Source: CAXXOZ01 sp963676435
GTDB taxonomy: Bacteria; Bacillota; Clostridia; Lachnospirales; Lachnospiraceae
Direction of reading: 5' to 3'
Length of the DNA: 64,000 nucleotides
Assembly: GCA_963676435.2 (NCBI GenBank)
Contig: CAXXOZ010000006.1
Span: 62,001 to 126,000 of the forward strand
The translations under genes were made by a program, and so were the position numbers. Shown piece by piece: positions 61,862 to 64,000 of the stretch (positions are counted from its first letter, which is position 1; the number at the start of each line of letters is the position of its first letter). The notes beneath the pieces were generated by a model. The model worked only from the letters and a program-made list of their open reading frames with translations. It was not told the DNA's origin and ran no database searches.

Positions 61862-62929
61862 TTAGCCTGCTATCTTTACAATTGAAACTTCTTTCAAATT
61901 TTCATCATTCTTTAAATCCAAGTATTCAAACTCATCTTCATTTAATTTAACTTTTACAACTGGTCTATGACTTATTTCTTCATAGTTTTTATAAACAATC
62001 CCCTTTTTTCCATTACTTAATTCCACTTCTAAACCAATAGGATAAGGAGCTATTCTTTTTAAAAAAACTTTTATTACATCTGGATCAAACAACTCACCTG
62101 AGTTTTCTTTCATAAATTCTATAGCTAAATGTGGAAGCCTTGCTTCATGATAAGGTCTCTTTGAAGTTAATGCATCATACACATCAACAACTGCAAGTAT
62201 TCTAGCAAAGGCTGGAATGTTATTCTTACTTTTACCAAACGGATAACCAGAGCCATTATAGCGTTCATGATGCTGAAGAATAGCAACGCTCGAAACTGAA
62301 GATAAATTAAAGTTTTCTTTTATATAATTAAAACCATTTCTAGAATGTTCTTTAATTACCTCAAATTCCTCATCAGTTAATTTACCTTTTTTATCAAGTA
62401 TATCTTTAGAAACAAACTTTTTACCTATATCATGTAATAAAGCAGCTATGCCCAGAGCATTTAAAGTATCCCTGTTTAATCCGATTCCTGCTCCTATTGC
62501 AACAGCAAGTACTGCAACATTAATACTGTGATAATAAGTGTAATCATCATAGACTTTTAAATCAATAACATTTACCATTACTTCCTTATTACTTATTATA
62601 TCATCAACAATATTAGAAACAATACCTTTCATGTCTCCTACATTTTTTAATAATTCTTTTTTATCTTTTTCTGATTCTGATATATAAATGTCCTTTAACT
62701 TTTTAATTGTAGCCATTTTTATTTCAGGGGATATAAATTCATCAATCTCAATATCCTCAGAAAATCTGTCTTTAATATAAACCCCTGCATATCCAAGAGC
62801 TTTGATTCGATGAATATATTCTTTTTTAATAAGGGAGTTATATGTTAATAGTACTTGTCCACCACTATTAAACAGTGTTTTTCCTAACACCATTCCCTCT
62901 TTAATGTTATCGATACCTATATATCTCAT
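61862..62929 (-). CDS. HD-GYP domain protein (probable c-di-GMP phosphodiesterase)
   Basis: The 355-residue protein has an N-terminal region of about 110 residues (LFNSGGQVLLTYNSLIKKEY, DUF3391-like), then an HD-GYP domain: YYHSINVAVLAVAIGAGIG near 132, ALLHDIGKKFV near 163, HHERYNGSGYPFGKSK near 218 (the GYP motif) and AVVDVYDALTSKRPYHEA near 250. These ligands support hydrolysis of c-di-GMP. It is paired with the cyclase downstream, so synthesis and breakdown enzymes share an operon. Confidence 0.92.
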   Translation of the reverse strand: MRYIGIDNIKEGMVLGKTLFNSGGQVLLTYNSLIKKEYIHRIKALGYAGVYIKDRFSEDIEIDEFISPEIKMATIKKLKDIYISESEKDKKELLKNVGDMKGIVSNIVDDIISNKEVMVNVIDLKVYDDYTYYHSINVAVLAVAIGAGIGLNRDTLNALGIAALLHDIGKKFVSKDILDKKGKLTDEEFEVIKEHSRNGFNYIKENFNLSSVSSVAILQHHERYNGSGYPFGKSKNNIPAFARILAVVDVYDALTSKRPYHEARLPHLAIEFMKENSGELFDPDVIKVFLKRIAPYPIGLEVELSNGKKGIVYKNYEEISHRPVVKVKLNEDEFEYLDLKNDENLKEVSIVKIAG

Positions 62930-62986
62930 TTTTTCCCCTTAAAAATAACCATGCAATACACCTTGATAAATTCTATCACAGCTAAT

Positions 62987-64000
62987 CTATTTAGTCAAAA
63001 ACTCCTTTAGCATTTCAACTTTATCAAGAGCTTCCCATGGAAGACTTAAATTTGTTCTTCCAAAATGTCCATAAGAAGCTGTTTGCTTGTATATAGGTCT
63101 TCTAAGATCAAGCATTTTAATTATTCCTGCAGGTCTTAAATCAAAGTTATCTCTGATTATTTCAACTATTTTTTCATTGCTTATCTTACCAGTTCCAAAT
63201 GTGTCAACCATTATTGATGTAGGATGTGCTACACCTATAGCATATGAAAGTTGAATCTCACATCTTTTAGCTAATCCTGAAGCTACTATATTTTTAGCTA
63301 CATATCTTGCTGCATAAGCTGCTGATCTGTCAACTTTTGTACAATCTTTTCCAGAAAATGCTCCTCCACCGTGCCTTGCATATCCACCATATGTATCTAC
63401 AATGATTTTTCTTCCTGTCAGACCACTGTCTCCATGAGGACCACCGATAACAAATCTTCCTGTAGGATTTATAAAATATTTTGTATCCTCATCAACAAGT
63501 TCTTTTGGTATAACATGATCAAAAACATGTTTTTTAATATCTTCTTCAATTTTTTCTAGAGATACATCTTCATCGTGTTGTGTTGATAGTACAACTGTAT
63601 TTAAATGTATAGGTTTACCTTCTTCATCGTACTCAACTGTTACCTGAGCTTTACCATCAGGACGTAGATACTTAAGGGTCCCCTCTTTTCTAACTTGGGT
63701 AAGTCTGTATGTTAACTTGTGAGCTAAGTCTATAGGGTAAGGCATATAACTTTCTGTTTCATCAGTTGCATAACCAAACATCATTCCTTGGTCACCAGCA
63801 CCTATTTCTTCTATTTCTTCGTCAGTTAGTCTTTCTACTCTAGCTTCTAGTGCCAGATTAACTCCCATAGCGATGTCACTAGACTGCTTATCTAAAGAGA
63901 TAATAACGGCACAGGTATTTCCATCAAATCCAACCTCAGAACTATTATATCCAATCTCTTTTACTGTTTGCCTTACTATTGCCTGGTAATCAATATTTGC
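62987..64000 (-). CDS. metK: S-adenosylmethionine synthetase (5' end cut by window edge)
   Basis: The frame is open to the right edge, leaving 337 codons of an enzyme of about 390. It forms SAM from methionine and ATP. Signature GAGDQGMMFGYATDETESY and the glycine-rich P-loop GGGAFSGKDCTKVDRSAAY are intact, and the C-terminal YGHFGRTNLSLPWE is present. The truncated N-terminal part begins within the IDYQAIVRQTVKEIGY segment. Any SAM riboswitch would lie outside the window. Confidence 0.97.
   Translation of the reverse strand, partial: ANIDYQAIVRQTVKEIGYNSSEVGFDGNTCAVIISLDKQSSDIAMGVNLALEARVERLTDEEIEEIGAGDQGMMFGYATDETESYMPYPIDLAHKLTYRLTQVRKEGTLKYLRPDGKAQVTVEYDEEGKPIHLNTVVLSTQHDEDVSLEKIEEDIKKHVFDHVIPKELVDEDTKYFINPTGRFVIGGPHGDSGLTGRKIIVDTYGGYARHGGGAFSGKDCTKVDRSAAYAARYVAKNIVASGLAKRCEIQLSYAIGVAHPTSIMVDTFGTGKISNEKIVEIIRDNFDLRPAGIIKMLDLRRPIYKQTASYGHFGRTNLSLPWEALDKVEMLKEFLTK

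Overview
The window is AT-rich DNA from an anaerobic Gram-positive bacterium of the class Clostridia. The evidence is a SCIFF ranthipeptide precursor with the start of its radical SAM maturase, a fused-gene pyrBI pair, an isoleucine T-box, a reverse rubrerythrin under a PerR-type repressor, a sigma-A/dnaG operon, lipoproteins and sortase-type surface proteins, and c-di-GMP signalling. I cannot assign a family or genus from sequence alone. Almost all of the window is protein-coding. The chromosome looks like ordinary core genome with three insertion sequences and one cobalamin-regulated accessory locus.

Layout. 1-0.3 kb: scfB (cut by the window edge) and scfA on the minus strand. 0.4-3.3 kb: a leader with a 19-codon acidic ORF and a terminator, then a CorC/HlyC-type membrane protein, pyrB and pyrI. 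3.3-7.6 kb: minus-strand operon fmdE-like, substrate-binding lipoprotein, FecCD permease, ATPase, methyltransferase; probably a metal-chelate importer. 7.6-7.9 kb: a hairpin-rich spacer. 7.9-9.9 kb: an Old Yellow Enzyme-type flavin/Fe-S reductase. 10.1-17.5 kb: macromolecular synthesis cluster deoD, dgt, dnaG, rpoD, trmK, a TGS-nucleoside kinase and the RNase P RNA. 17.5-20.5 kb: a large GGDEF/EAL protein. Then tRNA-Leu(AAG), an IS1182-family element, a ketopantoate reductase-like gene and glpK. 25.5-26.6 kb: perR and reverse rubrerythrin, each with an identical type of palindromic PerR box at its promoter. 26.7-32.6 kb: glgP and T-box-controlled ileS.

32.6-43.4 kb is the most interesting part. 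Two divergent cobalamin riboswitches control two arms. The minus arm encodes a cell-wall protein with an SPKTG sorting signal and two NEAT-like repeats, a membrane-anchored surface protein, a substrate-binding lipoprotein, a FecCD permease and an ATPase. The plus arm encodes a lipid-anchored CbiK-type cobaltochelatase and a lipoprotein carrying one more copy of the same NEAT-like repeat. Together they look like an Isd-style relay that hands a corrinoid (or another tetrapyrrole) from the wall to the membrane. The locus has been hit twice by insertion sequences. An IS4-family element with a 7-bp target duplication sits between the two divergent promoters. An IS6-family element with an 8-bp target duplication sits between the plus-arm riboswitch and the genes it should control.

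43.4-45.3 kb: a YibE/F protein and a 730-bp spacer with an apparently orphan c-di-GMP riboswitch and a MITE-like inverted-repeat element. 45.3-64 kb: housekeeping genes (pncB, malQ, plsC, cls, murI, a GntR regulator, ispE, a phosphohexomutase, a PEGA lipoprotein, cca, proS, a membrane diguanylate cyclase, an HD-GYP protein, and metK cut by the right edge) plus a small secreted-type/motility-type unknown gene behind a sigma-D-like promoter. All assignments are by reading motifs; no database search was run.
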